A stretch of DNA of 64,000 bases from Microbacterium natoriense. GTDB lineage: Bacteria > Actinomycetota > Actinomycetes > Actinomycetales > Microbacteriaceae. This document shows positions 8,853 through 16,869 of this stretch, in pieces. Below the pieces are notes generated by a model. It was not told where the DNA came from. It did no database searches and worked only from the letters and a program-made list of their open reading frames with translations. The stretch's first letter is position 1. Every line of letters starts with the position of its first letter. A program made the position numbers and the translations under genes. Location of the stretch: positions 372,001 to 436,000 of the forward strand of contig NZ_JAUSXV010000001.1 in assembly GCF_030816295.1 (NCBI RefSeq), in the 5' to 3' direction.

Positions 8853-10085
8853 ATGTCATCCGCACGTCGTCGCCCGTCTCCGCGAGCAGGGGCGACGGCC
8901 GCGCCATCCGCCGTCCGTCGCGATGCCGACCGCTGGTTCCGCGAGCAGGGGCTGCCGACCTTCGTGCCCCTGCGGCGCTGGTTCACCGATCTGCCGCGAC
9001 GCGTCGCTCCGCTGCTCGCGTGGGTCACGGTGGCGATGTTCCTGCTCACCGGCGGTCTCGACGTCGCGATCTCCGCGGCTCTCGAGCTGTCGGATGAGGA
9101 CGAGACGATCGTCGCGGTGGTGGTGCTGATCCTTCTGCTGCTCGCGCTGGCGCTCGCATGGATCGCGTTCCTGCTGGTGCGCCTCGCCGTGCGACGGTTG
9201 CCGACCGGTCCGGGCACGGCTGTCGCGGCATCCGTCATCGTGCTGTGTGCGGCCGCGCTCGTCGCCGGCGGCTACGCCCTGGATCGGCAGGCGACGGTCA
9301 GCCCGGTGTTCGAGACCATCGTGATCATCGCGGTGTGCGTGCTCGTCACCGGCATGGGCGGCGGCGCGCTGATCTCGTGGGCCTCGAGGCTCGCCGTGCG
9401 CAACGCCTCGGCGATCGGGCACATGGCGTCGATCGCGCTGCCCGTGATCCTGATGCTCGTGGTCTTCGCGTTCTTCTCCGCGGAGGTCTGGCAGATGGCA
9501 TCCGCCCTGCACGGCAGTTCGCTCGCGCTCGTCGGCCTGGTCATCGGCGCCCTCGCGACCATCGTCGTCCTGCGTGTGAGCGCAGGCGAGATCGACGACG
9601 AGACCTATGCGCCGACGGCCGAGCAGCGGGCGGCTCTCCTGAAAGACACCCCGGCCGAGCGGCTCACCTCGGCCTCAGGCGCCCGGCAGGCGCTGCGCTG
9701 GCCGCAGCGCGTGAACATCCTGCTCGTGATGACCTTCGCGCAGCTGCTGCAGGCGCTCTTCTTCGCCGCTCTCCTGTGCGCGCTGCTCATCATCATCGGC
9801 TCGGTCGCGATCCCGGTCGGAGTCGTCGAGATCTGGGTCGGGCCGGGCAGCGCCGCGCAGCCGCTGCCTGTCGAGCCGCTCGTAATCGGCGGAGCACATC
9901 TGCCCGTCACGGTCAACCTCATCAAAGCCGCGGCGCTCCTGTCCCTGATCGCGACGCTGCCGTTCATCTTCTCGGCCGTGAGCGAACCGCGCTACCGCGA
10001 GCGGTTCTTCGACCCGATCATGGTCGACCTGCGCCGCGCGATCGTCGTCCGCGATGCGCTGAGCACCCGGGGACGCGCGGCCTGA
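8853..10085 (+). CDS. Polytopic membrane protein of unknown function
   Basis: About 410 residues. After a basic N-terminus there are about eight long hydrophobic helices (roughly 45-65, 80-110, 118-140, 155-180, 190-215, 222-240, 300-335, 360-385). A loop with RFFDPIMVDLRRAI and a basic tail end it. I do not recognise a family. Start ATG 8853; GTG 8832 in the same frame is possible. It runs convergent to the serine hydrolase gene and shares its terminator. Confidence 0.85.
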   Translation: MSSARRRPSPRAGATAAPSAVRRDADRWFREQGLPTFVPLRRWFTDLPRRVAPLLAWVTVAMFLLTGGLDVAISAALELSDEDETIVAVVVLILLLLALALAWIAFLLVRLAVRRLPTGPGTAVAASVIVLCAAALVAGGYALDRQATVSPVFETIVIIAVCVLVTGMGGGALISWASRLAVRNASAIGHMASIALPVILMLVVFAFFSAEVWQMASALHGSSLALVGLVIGALATIVVLRVSAGEIDDETYAPTAEQRAALLKDTPAERLTSASGARQALRWPQRVNILLVMTFAQLLQALFFAALLCALLIIIGSVAIPVGVVEIWVGPGSAAQPLPVEPLVIGGAHLPVTVNLIKAAALLSLIATLPFIFSAVSEPRYRERFFDPIMVDLRRAIVVRDALSTRGRAA

Positions 10086-10144
10086 GCGGATGCCGCGATC
10101 CCGCGCGGGCGGCGAGACACCGCCTCCGCGCGGTGACGCACCCC

Positions 10145-10174
10145 TCCGCGCGCGAGACACCCGCCGTGGCGTGG
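10145..10174. repeat. 30-base direct repeat, copy A
   Basis: Matches 28 of 30 bases of 11154-11183 in the same orientation. The core GAGACACCCGCCGTGGCG is identical in both. The copies lie on either side of the serine hydrolase gene. Copy A overlaps that gene's terminator hairpin. A weaker relative (GGCGAGACACCGCC) is at about 10112-10125. Confidence 0.7.
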
Positions 10175-10179
10175 TGTCT
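10155..10179 (-). terminator. Terminator hairpin next to the serine hydrolase stop codon
   Basis: AGACACC-CGCC, two-base loop, GGCG, a single bulged T, then GGTGTCT: 11 pairs. It starts one base past the stop of the minus-strand gene and also suits the convergent membrane-protein gene. Confidence 0.65.
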
Positions 10180-11070
10180 TCATGCGCGAAGAGGTTTCTC
10201 GGCGTCGAGGCCGCGCAGCGCATCCGCCGCGATCTCGGCGAGCCGGTGGTCGCGGTTCTCCTCGTGCGCGGTGATCGTGACGACGGCATCCGCCTCCTCG
10301 TCGACGATCACGTACTGGCCGTAGAGCCCATCGAGCCGCCATGTTCGGCCTGGCCCCTGCCAGACCGCGAGACCGTAGTTCGCGGAGTCGCCGTCGGCAC
10401 CCGTCGGCACCCACTGCGAGTGCATCCGCTCGACCCAGCCGCGGCTCACGAGTCCGCCGCCGCCGTCGCGCAGCACCCGCCCGATCCGCGCCAGTTCCTC
10501 GGTCCTCAACTCCAGCCCGCTGCCGCCCACGACCCAGCCGCGCGGACACCTGTGCCACTGCGGATTGTGGATACCAAGCGGCTCGAACAGCCGGGGCATG
10601 AGCCAGTCGCGCACGTCGCCGACGATTGCGCCCAACATCCGCATCGCCGTATACGTGCTCGCGTCGGAGTACTGGAAGATCGAACCCGGCCCACGCGTGG
10701 GCGCACTGAGCATCTCCACCGCAAGATCCGGAGACGTCACCGGTTGACTCCCGAACCACGTGAAGTCGATGCCGCTGGTCATCGTCAGCAAGTGCTCGAG
10801 CGTCACACTCTCGACTCCGGAACCCGGTGCGGGCACGGTGACGAGATCGAGCACCGGTGTGTCCAGCGACAGCAGCCCCTCGTCGATCGCGATGCCTGCG
10901 GCGAGCGCGCTGACGCCCTTCGACACCGAATACAGGTTCTCGCGGTCATCGCTGCGCCACCGATGCCCGGCCTCGTGGTCGCCGATCAGCACGTGCAGGC
11001 CGTAGGCCCCGAGGTGCTCGGCGTCGATTCCCGCCACGATCTCGTCGCGCACGGTCGTTGCGTTCGTCAT
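10180..11070 (-). CDS. Beta-lactamase-fold serine hydrolase
   Basis: 296 residues. The SxxK motif is SVSK (about residue 51), the YxN-like motif is YSD, and GLAVWQGPGR near the C-terminus fits the class C beta-lactamase/esterase EstB fold. There is no signal peptide, which argues against a secreted beta-lactamase and for an intracellular esterase or peptidase. Start ATG 11070 has GAGGGA upstream. The gene is divergent from a GNAT gene. Confidence 0.88.
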   Translation of the reverse strand: MTNATTVRDEIVAGIDAEHLGAYGLHVLIGDHEAGHRWRSDDRENLYSVSKGVSALAAGIAIDEGLLSLDTPVLDLVTVPAPGSGVESVTLEHLLTMTSGIDFTWFGSQPVTSPDLAVEMLSAPTRGPGSIFQYSDASTYTAMRMLGAIVGDVRDWLMPRLFEPLGIHNPQWHRCPRGWVVGGSGLELRTEELARIGRVLRDGGGGLVSRGWVERMHSQWVPTGADGDSANYGLAVWQGPGRTWRLDGLYGQYVIVDEEADAVVTITAHEENRDHRLAEIAADALRGLDAEKPLRA

Positions 11071-11153
11071 TCCCTCATTCTGACTTCCGGTCGCGACTTC
11101 CCGCACACACGCCCGGGCGCGCAGACGCCACGTCTGACACGGCGACACATCAT

Positions 11154-11183
11154 TCCGCGCGTGAGACACCCGCCGTGGCGCGG
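11154..11183. repeat. 30-base direct repeat, copy B
   Basis: Same orientation as copy A at 10145-10174, two mismatches. It lies in the divergent region between the serine hydrolase and the GNAT gene. Here the right half of the hairpin formed by copy A is missing, so it is probably not a terminator. Confidence 0.7.
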
Positions 11184-11264
11184 TTCCGACCCAACAGAAT
11201 TCAGGGCGAACCCCCACCCCTGCTACCGTCGGCATGCGCGCCCCCCACCCCAGAGGAGTCAGCC

Positions 11265-11774
11265 GTGCACATCAGAGATGCCGAGATCGCCGATCTCGAG
11301 ACGATCACCGAGATCTACAACGACGCCGTGGCAAACACCACCGCGATCTGGAACGAACGTCTCGTCGACGTCGACGATCGCGCCGCCTGGCTCGCCGATC
11401 GTCTGCGCGCAGGCTATCCGGTGCTCGTGGCATCCGACGACGACGGCGTACTCGGCTACGCCACGTTCGGCGACTGGCGTCCGCACGACGGCTACCGGCA
11501 CACGATCGAGCATTCGGTCTATGTACGCGGAGACCAGCGCGGCCGCGGCATCGGCAGCGCGCTCATGACCGAGCTGATCTCGCAGGCCCGCACGATCGGC
11601 AAGCACGTGATGGTCGCGGCCGTCGAGAGCGACAACGCCGGCTCGATCGCCCTGCACGAGCGGCTCGGCTTCGTCGAGACAGGGCGGATGCCGCAGGTCG
11701 GCATGAAGTTCGGCCGCTGGCTCGACCTCACCTTCCTGCAGCTGATCCTCGACGACCGCCCGACCCCCGCATGA
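11265..11774 (+). CDS. GNAT N-acetyltransferase (phosphinothricin/methionine-sulphoximine acetyltransferase type)
   Basis: 169 residues. The opening IRDAEIADLETITEIYNDAV and the region TIEHSVYV, followed by the acetyl-CoA loop QRGRGIGSALM and HERLGFVETGRM, match the Pat/YncA branch of GNAT enzymes, which acetylate phosphinothricin or L-methionine sulphoximine/sulphone. GTG start at 11265 with AGAGGAG upstream. Its stop overlaps the pnuC start (ATGA), so the two are co-translated. Confidence 0.9.
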   Translation: MHIRDAEIADLETITEIYNDAVANTTAIWNERLVDVDDRAAWLADRLRAGYPVLVASDDDGVLGYATFGDWRPHDGYRHTIEHSVYVRGDQRGRGIGSALMTELISQARTIGKHVMVAAVESDNAGSIALHERLGFVETGRMPQVGMKFGRWLDLTFLQLILDDRPTPA

Positions 11775-12478
11775 ACCTCTTCACCTGGCTCGTCGAGCTG
11801 TTCAATTCGACCTGGTCACTGCCCGGTGGCCAGACGCTGCTCGTGCGCGAGGTCGTCGGCAACGTCTTCGGACTCGCGAGCGCGCTGGGCGGCATGCGCC
11901 GCAAGGTGTGGGCGTGGCCGGTCGGCATCGTCGGCAACGTGCTGCTGCTGACCGTGTTCCTCGGCACCATCCTGAACCCCGATCACGAGCTGCCGAGCCT
12001 GCTGGGTCAGGCGGGGCGCCAGGTGATGTTCATCACGGTCGCGATCTACGGCTGGGTGCGGTGGCGTCAGGCGGCATCCGATGGCGGGCAGGTGACGCCG
12101 CGCTGGGCGCCCTGGAGCGCCCGCCTAGGCATCGTGCTCGTCATGGTCGTCGGCACCGTGGCGCTGACGCCCCTGTTCCGGGCACTCGGCTCGTGGGAGC
12201 CGGTGTGGGCGGATGCCTGGACCTTCGTGGGATCGCTGATGGCGACCTACGGCATGGCGAAGGGCTGGACCGAGTTCTGGCTGATCTGGATCGCCGTCGA
12301 CGTGGTCGGCGTGCCGCTGCTGTTCAGCTCGGGCTTCTACGCCACCGGCTTCATGTACGTGTTCTACGGCGCCTTCACCGCGATCGGATTCGTGGTGTGG
12401 GTGCGCGCGCAGGCGAACGCGAAACCCCGCGTCGACACGATCATGCCTGATCCGCGGCCGCAGAGCCCCGAAGCCTGA
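11771..12478 (+). CDS. pnuC: PnuC-family nicotinamide riboside transporter
   Basis: 235 residues with seven membrane helices. Trp-rich helices with AWPVGIVGNVLLL and a C-terminal region containing TEFWLIWIAVDVVGVPLLF are typical of PnuC, which moves nicotinamide riboside into the cell by facilitated diffusion. Overlaps the GNAT gene by four bases. No NAD-related genes or riboswitch are visible next to it. Confidence 0.92.
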   Translation: MNLFTWLVELFNSTWSLPGGQTLLVREVVGNVFGLASALGGMRRKVWAWPVGIVGNVLLLTVFLGTILNPDHELPSLLGQAGRQVMFITVAIYGWVRWRQAASDGGQVTPRWAPWSARLGIVLVMVVGTVALTPLFRALGSWEPVWADAWTFVGSLMATYGMAKGWTEFWLIWIAVDVVGVPLLFSSGFYATGFMYVFYGAFTAIGFVVWVRAQANAKPRVDTIMPDPRPQSPEA

Positions 12479-12637
12479 CGCATCCCCGCATCCGACTCGG
12501 CCGTCGTCCGCGCGCCACCAGGATGGCGGCGCCCCACCAGGATCCCGACGCGGATTCGATGGTGGTGCGTCACGAGCGCGGTGGCGCACCCACGACTCCC
12601 CGCATCCGCACGCGAAACGTCTGGCGAACGCGAGAAC

Positions 12638-13393
12638 TCAGTGCCGCACGCGCGCCAGGAACTCGACGGTGGCGGGATGCTGCGGGGCGTCGAAGAGCTG
12701 CTCCGGCGGTCCCTGCTCGACGAGCACGCCCTCCTTGAGGAACACCACGCGGTCGGCGACCTCGCGGGCGAAGGACATCTCGTGCGTGGCCATCACGATC
12801 GTGGTGCCGCGGCGCTTGAGCTCGCGCACGAGGTCGAGCACCTCTCCGACGAGCTGCGGGTCCAGAGCGCTGGTGATCTCGTCGAGCAGCAGCACTTCGG
12901 GTTCTGTGAGGATCGCGCGCACGATCGCGACGCGCTGCTGCTGACCCCCGGAGAGCCGGTCGGGGTACTCCCCCGCCTTCGCACCGAGGCCGAGCGTCTC
13001 GAGAAGCTCCAGGGCGCGCGCACGCGCATCGGGCGCACGCCATCCGTGCACCTTGCGCGCTGCGAGCGTGATGTTCTCGAGCACCGTGAGATGCGGGAAG
13101 AGGTTGAAGTGCTGGAACACGACGCCGATGCGGGCGCGGATGCTGTCGGCATCCGCCCTCGGATCGGTGATGTCGTCGCCGCTGAGGAAGATCTGCCCGT
13201 CGTCGACGCGCTCGATGAGGTTCATGGTCTTCAGCAGCGTCGACTTGCCGGAGCCGGAGGCCCCGATCAGCACGACCACCTCGTGACGGGCGACCGCGAG
13301 GTCGAGCCCGCGGAGCACGTCGTGGTCGCCGAAGCGCTTGCGCACGCCGCGGACCTCGATGACGACAGCACCATCGGACGGTACAGGGCTCAT
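12638..13393 (-). CDS. Polar amino-acid ABC transporter, ATP-binding protein
   Basis: 251 residues. Walker A GASGSGKST, Q-loop region VFQHFNLFPH, signature LSGGQQQRVAI, Walker B VLLLDEITSALD and the switch His in MATHEMSF are intact. The closest family is the GlnQ/HisP type. The ATG overlaps the permease stop (ATGA). It is the last gene of a run that begins with the substrate-binding protein, or perhaps with the adenosylhomocysteinase-like gene. Confidence 0.95.
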   Translation of the reverse strand: MSPVPSDGAVVIEVRGVRKRFGDHDVLRGLDLAVARHEVVVLIGASGSGKSTLLKTMNLIERVDDGQIFLSGDDITDPRADADSIRARIGVVFQHFNLFPHLTVLENITLAARKVHGWRAPDARARALELLETLGLGAKAGEYPDRLSGGQQQRVAIVRAILTEPEVLLLDEITSALDPQLVGEVLDLVRELKRRGTTIVMATHEMSFAREVADRVVFLKEGVLVEQGPPEQLFDAPQHPATVEFLARVRH

Positions 13394-14256
13394 ACGACTC
13401 CTCCGGCCTGCTCGCGCCTGTTGAGGCGGGCCGTCACAGCATCCGTGAACCGGATCATCGGCCAGCTGAGGGCGATGAAGAACAGGCCCGCGACGACGTA
13501 CGGCGTGTAGTTGTAGGTGTCGGCGACCTGCAGCTGCGCGGCGCGGACCGCGTCGATCACCCCGAGCACCGAGATCAGCCCGACGTCCTTCTGCATCGAC
13601 ACGAAGTCGTTCATGAGGGCGGGCACGACCTTGCGCACGCCCTGCGGGATCACCACGATGCGCAGGGTCTGCGCGTGGCTGAGACCCAGCGAGCGCGCGG
13701 CGACCCGCTGCGAGGGATGCACGGCCTCCATGCCGGCGCGAAGCACTTCGGCGACGTACGCCGAATACGTGACGATGATCGCGATGGTTCCCCAGAACGC
13801 CGGAGGCATCCGCGGGAAGATCATCAGCGCGGGGATGCCGTAGCCGATCAGGTACAGCACGATCAGCAGCGGCACGCCGCGGAAGAAGTCGGTGTAGGCC
13901 GCGGCGAGCGCGCGCAGCGGGAAGAACACCGGGCCGCGCAGCGAGCGCAGCGTCGCGAGCAGCGTGCCGAGGACCGCGACGCCGATCGCCGCGATCACGA
14001 GCACGAGCAGGTTGGTCAGCAGGCCCTGGAACACCGGACCGATGCTCTGCAGCGCGATCTTCGGGTTGAAGAACGTCTGCTGCACGACGGTCCAGCCCGG
14101 CGTGTTCACGACGACGATCACGGCGACCGCCACCAGCACGAGGCTGCTGAGGAACGCGATCAGCACCGAGCGCGTGGTGGCTCGGCGCCGCAGAGCGCGG
14201 CGCGACAGCTCGAGCTCGCTCGGCTGCCACGCCGTCTCTGCGGAGAGGTTCGTCAC
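13390..14256 (-). CDS. Polar amino-acid ABC transporter, permease
   Basis: 288 residues. Membrane helices at about 30-50 and five more from residue 75 onward; the EAA loop is EVLRAGMEAVHPSQRVAARSLG. It lines up with His/Glu/Gln-type permeases. GTG start at 14256 overlaps the stop of the binding-protein gene (GTGA); an ATG at 14292 would lie inside that gene. Confidence 0.94.
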   Translation of the reverse strand: MTNLSAETAWQPSELELSRRALRRRATTRSVLIAFLSSLVLVAVAVIVVVNTPGWTVVQQTFFNPKIALQSIGPVFQGLLTNLLVLVIAAIGVAVLGTLLATLRSLRGPVFFPLRALAAAYTDFFRGVPLLIVLYLIGYGIPALMIFPRMPPAFWGTIAIIVTYSAYVAEVLRAGMEAVHPSQRVAARSLGLSHAQTLRIVVIPQGVRKVVPALMNDFVSMQKDVGLISVLGVIDAVRAAQLQVADTYNYTPYVVAGLFFIALSWPMIRFTDAVTARLNRREQAGGVV

Positions 14257-15095
14257 TTCAGAACAGGGACGTCGACCGCGTCGCTGAGCCACTTCTGCTG
14301 CAGCTCATCGAGCGTGCTGTCTTCGCGCAGCGCGTCGACCGCATCGGACACGGCCTTCGTCAGGGCCGAGCCCTTCGGCAGCACGACCGCGAACTCGTCG
14401 CCGCCGTCGGAGCTTTCGAACTGACCCGTGACGGTCGAGTCGTCGACCACGGCGCCGGTGATGTAGAACGCCCCGGGCAGGTCGGTGATCATGGCGTCGA
14501 TCTGGCCTGCCTGCAGTGCGAGCACGACGTCGTCGACCGTGTTGAACACGCTGAGGTTCGCGTCTCCGAGCTGCTCCTTGGCGACCGTGTAGCTGGTGGT
14601 GCCGGCCGCGACTCCGACCTTGGCCTTCTTCAGCTCGTCGATCGTGGTGGCGGATGCCGACGACGAGCTGTTCAGCGCCACGACGGCCTGAGTGGTCGTG
14701 TAGTACGGGCTCGAGAAGTCGACGGCGTTCTTGCGCTCGTCGGTGACCGAGAACTGCTGGATGTTGATGTCCCAGTCCTTCGGACCCGGCGCGATCGCCG
14801 CGTCGAAGCCGGTGCGCACCCACTCGATGTCGGAGGAGTCGAAGCCGAGCTGCTCAGCGACCGCGTTCGCGACGGCTCCCTCGAAGCCCTTGCCGTTCGA
14901 GGGATCGTCGTCGACGAACCAGGGCTCGTAGTCGGGCTCGCCCGTGGCGATCGTGAGCTTGCCGGCGGTGACGGTCTGAAGCTCGCCGTCAGCGGCCGTG
15001 GATGAGGAAGAGGGGGTGCCGGCGCAGGCGGCGAGGGTGACTGCGGCGACGACCGCGATGGCGGCGGCCGCGGCGCGGCGGAGGGTACGGGGCAC
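14253..15095 (-). CDS. Polar amino-acid ABC transporter, substrate-binding lipoprotein
   Basis: 280 residues. A signal peptide with lipobox VTLAACAG (Cys at about residue 23) places it on the outer face of the membrane. The family 3 solute-binding signature region is GFEGAVANAVAEQLGF. GTG start at 15095 with AGGAG; an ATG at 15131 lacks one. Substrate could be an amino acid or a related polar compound; the operon partners do not settle it. Confidence 0.93.
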   Translation of the reverse strand: MPRTLRRAAAAAIAVVAAVTLAACAGTPSSSSTAADGELQTVTAGKLTIATGEPDYEPWFVDDDPSNGKGFEGAVANAVAEQLGFDSSDIEWVRTGFDAAIAPGPKDWDINIQQFSVTDERKNAVDFSSPYYTTTQAVVALNSSSSASATTIDELKKAKVGVAAGTTSYTVAKEQLGDANLSVFNTVDDVVLALQAGQIDAMITDLPGAFYITGAVVDDSTVTGQFESSDGGDEFAVVLPKGSALTKAVSDAVDALREDSTLDELQQKWLSDAVDVPVLK

Positions 15096-15127
15096 GGTCG
15101 CTCCTGAGGTGTGGTCGGGTAGATGTC

Positions 15128-15580
15128 TCACGGGAGAGTGTTCGAGTTCTGATCAAGAGTAGGCGACGCGGCGAGCCGCCAATCGGCGAAATCGAAACCT
15201 GGAGACACGAAGCACGACACCAGGACCTCGCTGTCGTCGAGCGGGCGGGCCGCCTGCCAGACGCCCGCCGGCACGAGCACCTGAGCGGCATCCGTCCCGC
15301 TCAGCACGATGGTCGACGCCGCCCGCGGCTCGGCGCCGTCACCGCCGAGACTCAGCTCCAGCCTGCCGGGACCGTGCCACAGCCACAGCTCGTCGCTCGT
15401 GACGACATGCCACTCGCTGCGTTCGTCGGCCTGCAGGAGGTAGTGGATGCAGGTGCCGGCCGGGCGCGGGCCGTTCGGCGTCTCGACGGCCAGCGGGCTC
15501 GTCCACGTGCGACGGAACCAGCCGCCTTCGGGATGCGGGGCGAGGTCGAGCCGGTCGGCGGTGGCGGGGCGTGCGGTCAC
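15128..15580 (-). CDS. Cupin protein of the DUF985 family
   Basis: 150 residues. DLAPHPEGGWFRRTW, then CIHYLLQADERSEWHVV and VPAGVWQAARP are the conserved features of the DUF985 cupins; the metal-binding His residues are visible in these motifs. Function is not established. GTG start at 15580 with AGGAG upstream overlaps the stop of the amidohydrolase gene (GTGA). Confidence 0.88.
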   Translation of the reverse strand: MTARPATADRLDLAPHPEGGWFRRTWTSPLAVETPNGPRPAGTCIHYLLQADERSEWHVVTSDELWLWHGPGRLELSLGGDGAEPRAASTIVLSGTDAAQVLVPAGVWQAARPLDDSEVLVSCFVSPGFDFADWRLAASPTLDQNSNTLP

Positions 15581-16869
15581 TGAGTCGCTCCTGTCTGGAG
15601 GGGGAAGTCGGATGCCGCGAAGCGCACTTCGCCCGCGACGATGGTCGCCGCGGCGCGTCCGGCGCCCGCTTCGACGAGTTCTGGAATCGCGTCGGCACCG
15701 GCCGGCACATCGAAGAAGGTGAGGTCGGCGAGGGCGCCGACAGCGAGGTAGCCGGTGCGGTCCGGACCGACGTCGATGCCCATGGCATGAGCCCCGCCGA
15801 TCGTGGCGGCGCCCAGCAGGCGGGCGTGCAGGTCGCGGTCGGTGTATCCCTGCGAGCGCGCGATGCGGGCGAGCTCCGCGACGTCGGCGAGCACGTCGAG
15901 CGAAGGGCTCGATGACAGCGAGTCGGTGCCGACCGCGATCGGGCTCCCCTCGCGCAGGTACGCGGCGATCGGCGGCTCCTCGAGGCCGATCACGGCGTTC
16001 GACCGCGGGCACAGGGCCACGGTGGTGCGGCGTTCCCGCAGGATCGCGCGGTCGCGCGCGCTCATGTACACGCCGTGCGCGATGTGGCAGTCGGGGCCGA
16101 GCACGCCGAGCTGGTCGACGAACTCCGTGGCGCTGGTGCCGAAGCCCGCCTCGCGGAGCTCCTGGAAGCTCGCAAGACCGGCGGTGTGCCACGCCTGCGG
16201 ATGCTCGTGCGCGAACTCGCTCTCGAACGCGGCCTCACCGAGATGGATGTGGATGCGTCCGCCGCGCTCGCGCACGATGTCGGGGATCTCCAGCAGCGGC
16301 TCGATGTCGAGCGAGTAGGGCGCGTGCGGCGAGAGGCCGGTTCCCGGCGGTGTGGGAAGCGCGTCGAGCGCCTGCTCGACCTGTGCGCGACCCGTGCGGG
16401 CCCAGTCGGCGTTGGTCCAGCTCATCACCTCCCAGTAGGTGATGCCGTGCAGTCGGGCGTCGTGCAGGGCGGAGGCCGCCGCGGGGTCGGTCACGACGTC
16501 GGCGACGGCGGTCGTGCCGGAGCGGAGTGCCATCTCGGCGCCGGCCGCAGCATCCGCTCCCCAGTCCCTGCCCGCCTCGTATACCGGGTCGAATGCCTGC
16601 ACCCAATCGTCGAAGCCCGTGTACTGACCACGACCGACCACGGCCATGCCCGTGTACTGCAGGTGCGTGTGCGCGTTCACGAGCCCTGGCGTGAGCACGC
16701 CGGGCCAGTGGACCTCGTCGTACGCGAAGCCGCGTTCGGACAGCGATCGCCGCACCCACGCTCGCTCGCCGACGTGCATGATGCGTCCGTCGCGCACCGC
16801 GACGGCGCCGTCCACGATGGGCGGGGCCGTCACCGGGACGACCAGGCCAGCGGAGTAGACGGTGATCAT
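15577..16869 (-). CDS. Amidohydrolase of the S-adenosylhomocysteine/methylthioadenosine deaminase type
   Basis: 430 residues. Metal ligands are in NAHTHLQYTG, IHIHLGEAAFESEF, AHGVYMS and the Asp in VGTDSLSSSPSLD; SPHAPYSLD is also typical. The family deaminates SAH, MTA, aminodeoxyfutalosine or related compounds. Its ATG overlaps the stop of an adenosylhomocysteinase-like gene, which makes a role in SAH or adenosine turnover attractive, though not proven. A guanine- or triazine-type amidohydrolase remains possible. Confidence 0.85.
   Translation of the reverse strand: MITVYSAGLVVPVTAPPIVDGAVAVRDGRIMHVGERAWVRRSLSERGFAYDEVHWPGVLTPGLVNAHTHLQYTGMAVVGRGQYTGFDDWVQAFDPVYEAGRDWGADAAAGAEMALRSGTTAVADVVTDPAAASALHDARLHGITYWEVMSWTNADWARTGRAQVEQALDALPTPPGTGLSPHAPYSLDIEPLLEIPDIVRERGGRIHIHLGEAAFESEFAHEHPQAWHTAGLASFQELREAGFGTSATEFVDQLGVLGPDCHIAHGVYMSARDRAILRERRTTVALCPRSNAVIGLEEPPIAAYLREGSPIAVGTDSLSSSPSLDVLADVAELARIARSQGYTDRDLHARLLGAATIGGAHAMGIDVGPDRTGYLAVGALADLTFFDVPAGADAIPELVEAGAGRAAATIVAGEVRFAASDFPLQTGATQ

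Noticed and set aside
12564..12590. GGTGCG/CGCACC hairpin between pnuC and the ABC ATPase gene
   Set aside because: Only six pairs with a 15-base loop in very GC-rich DNA; not convincing as a terminator.
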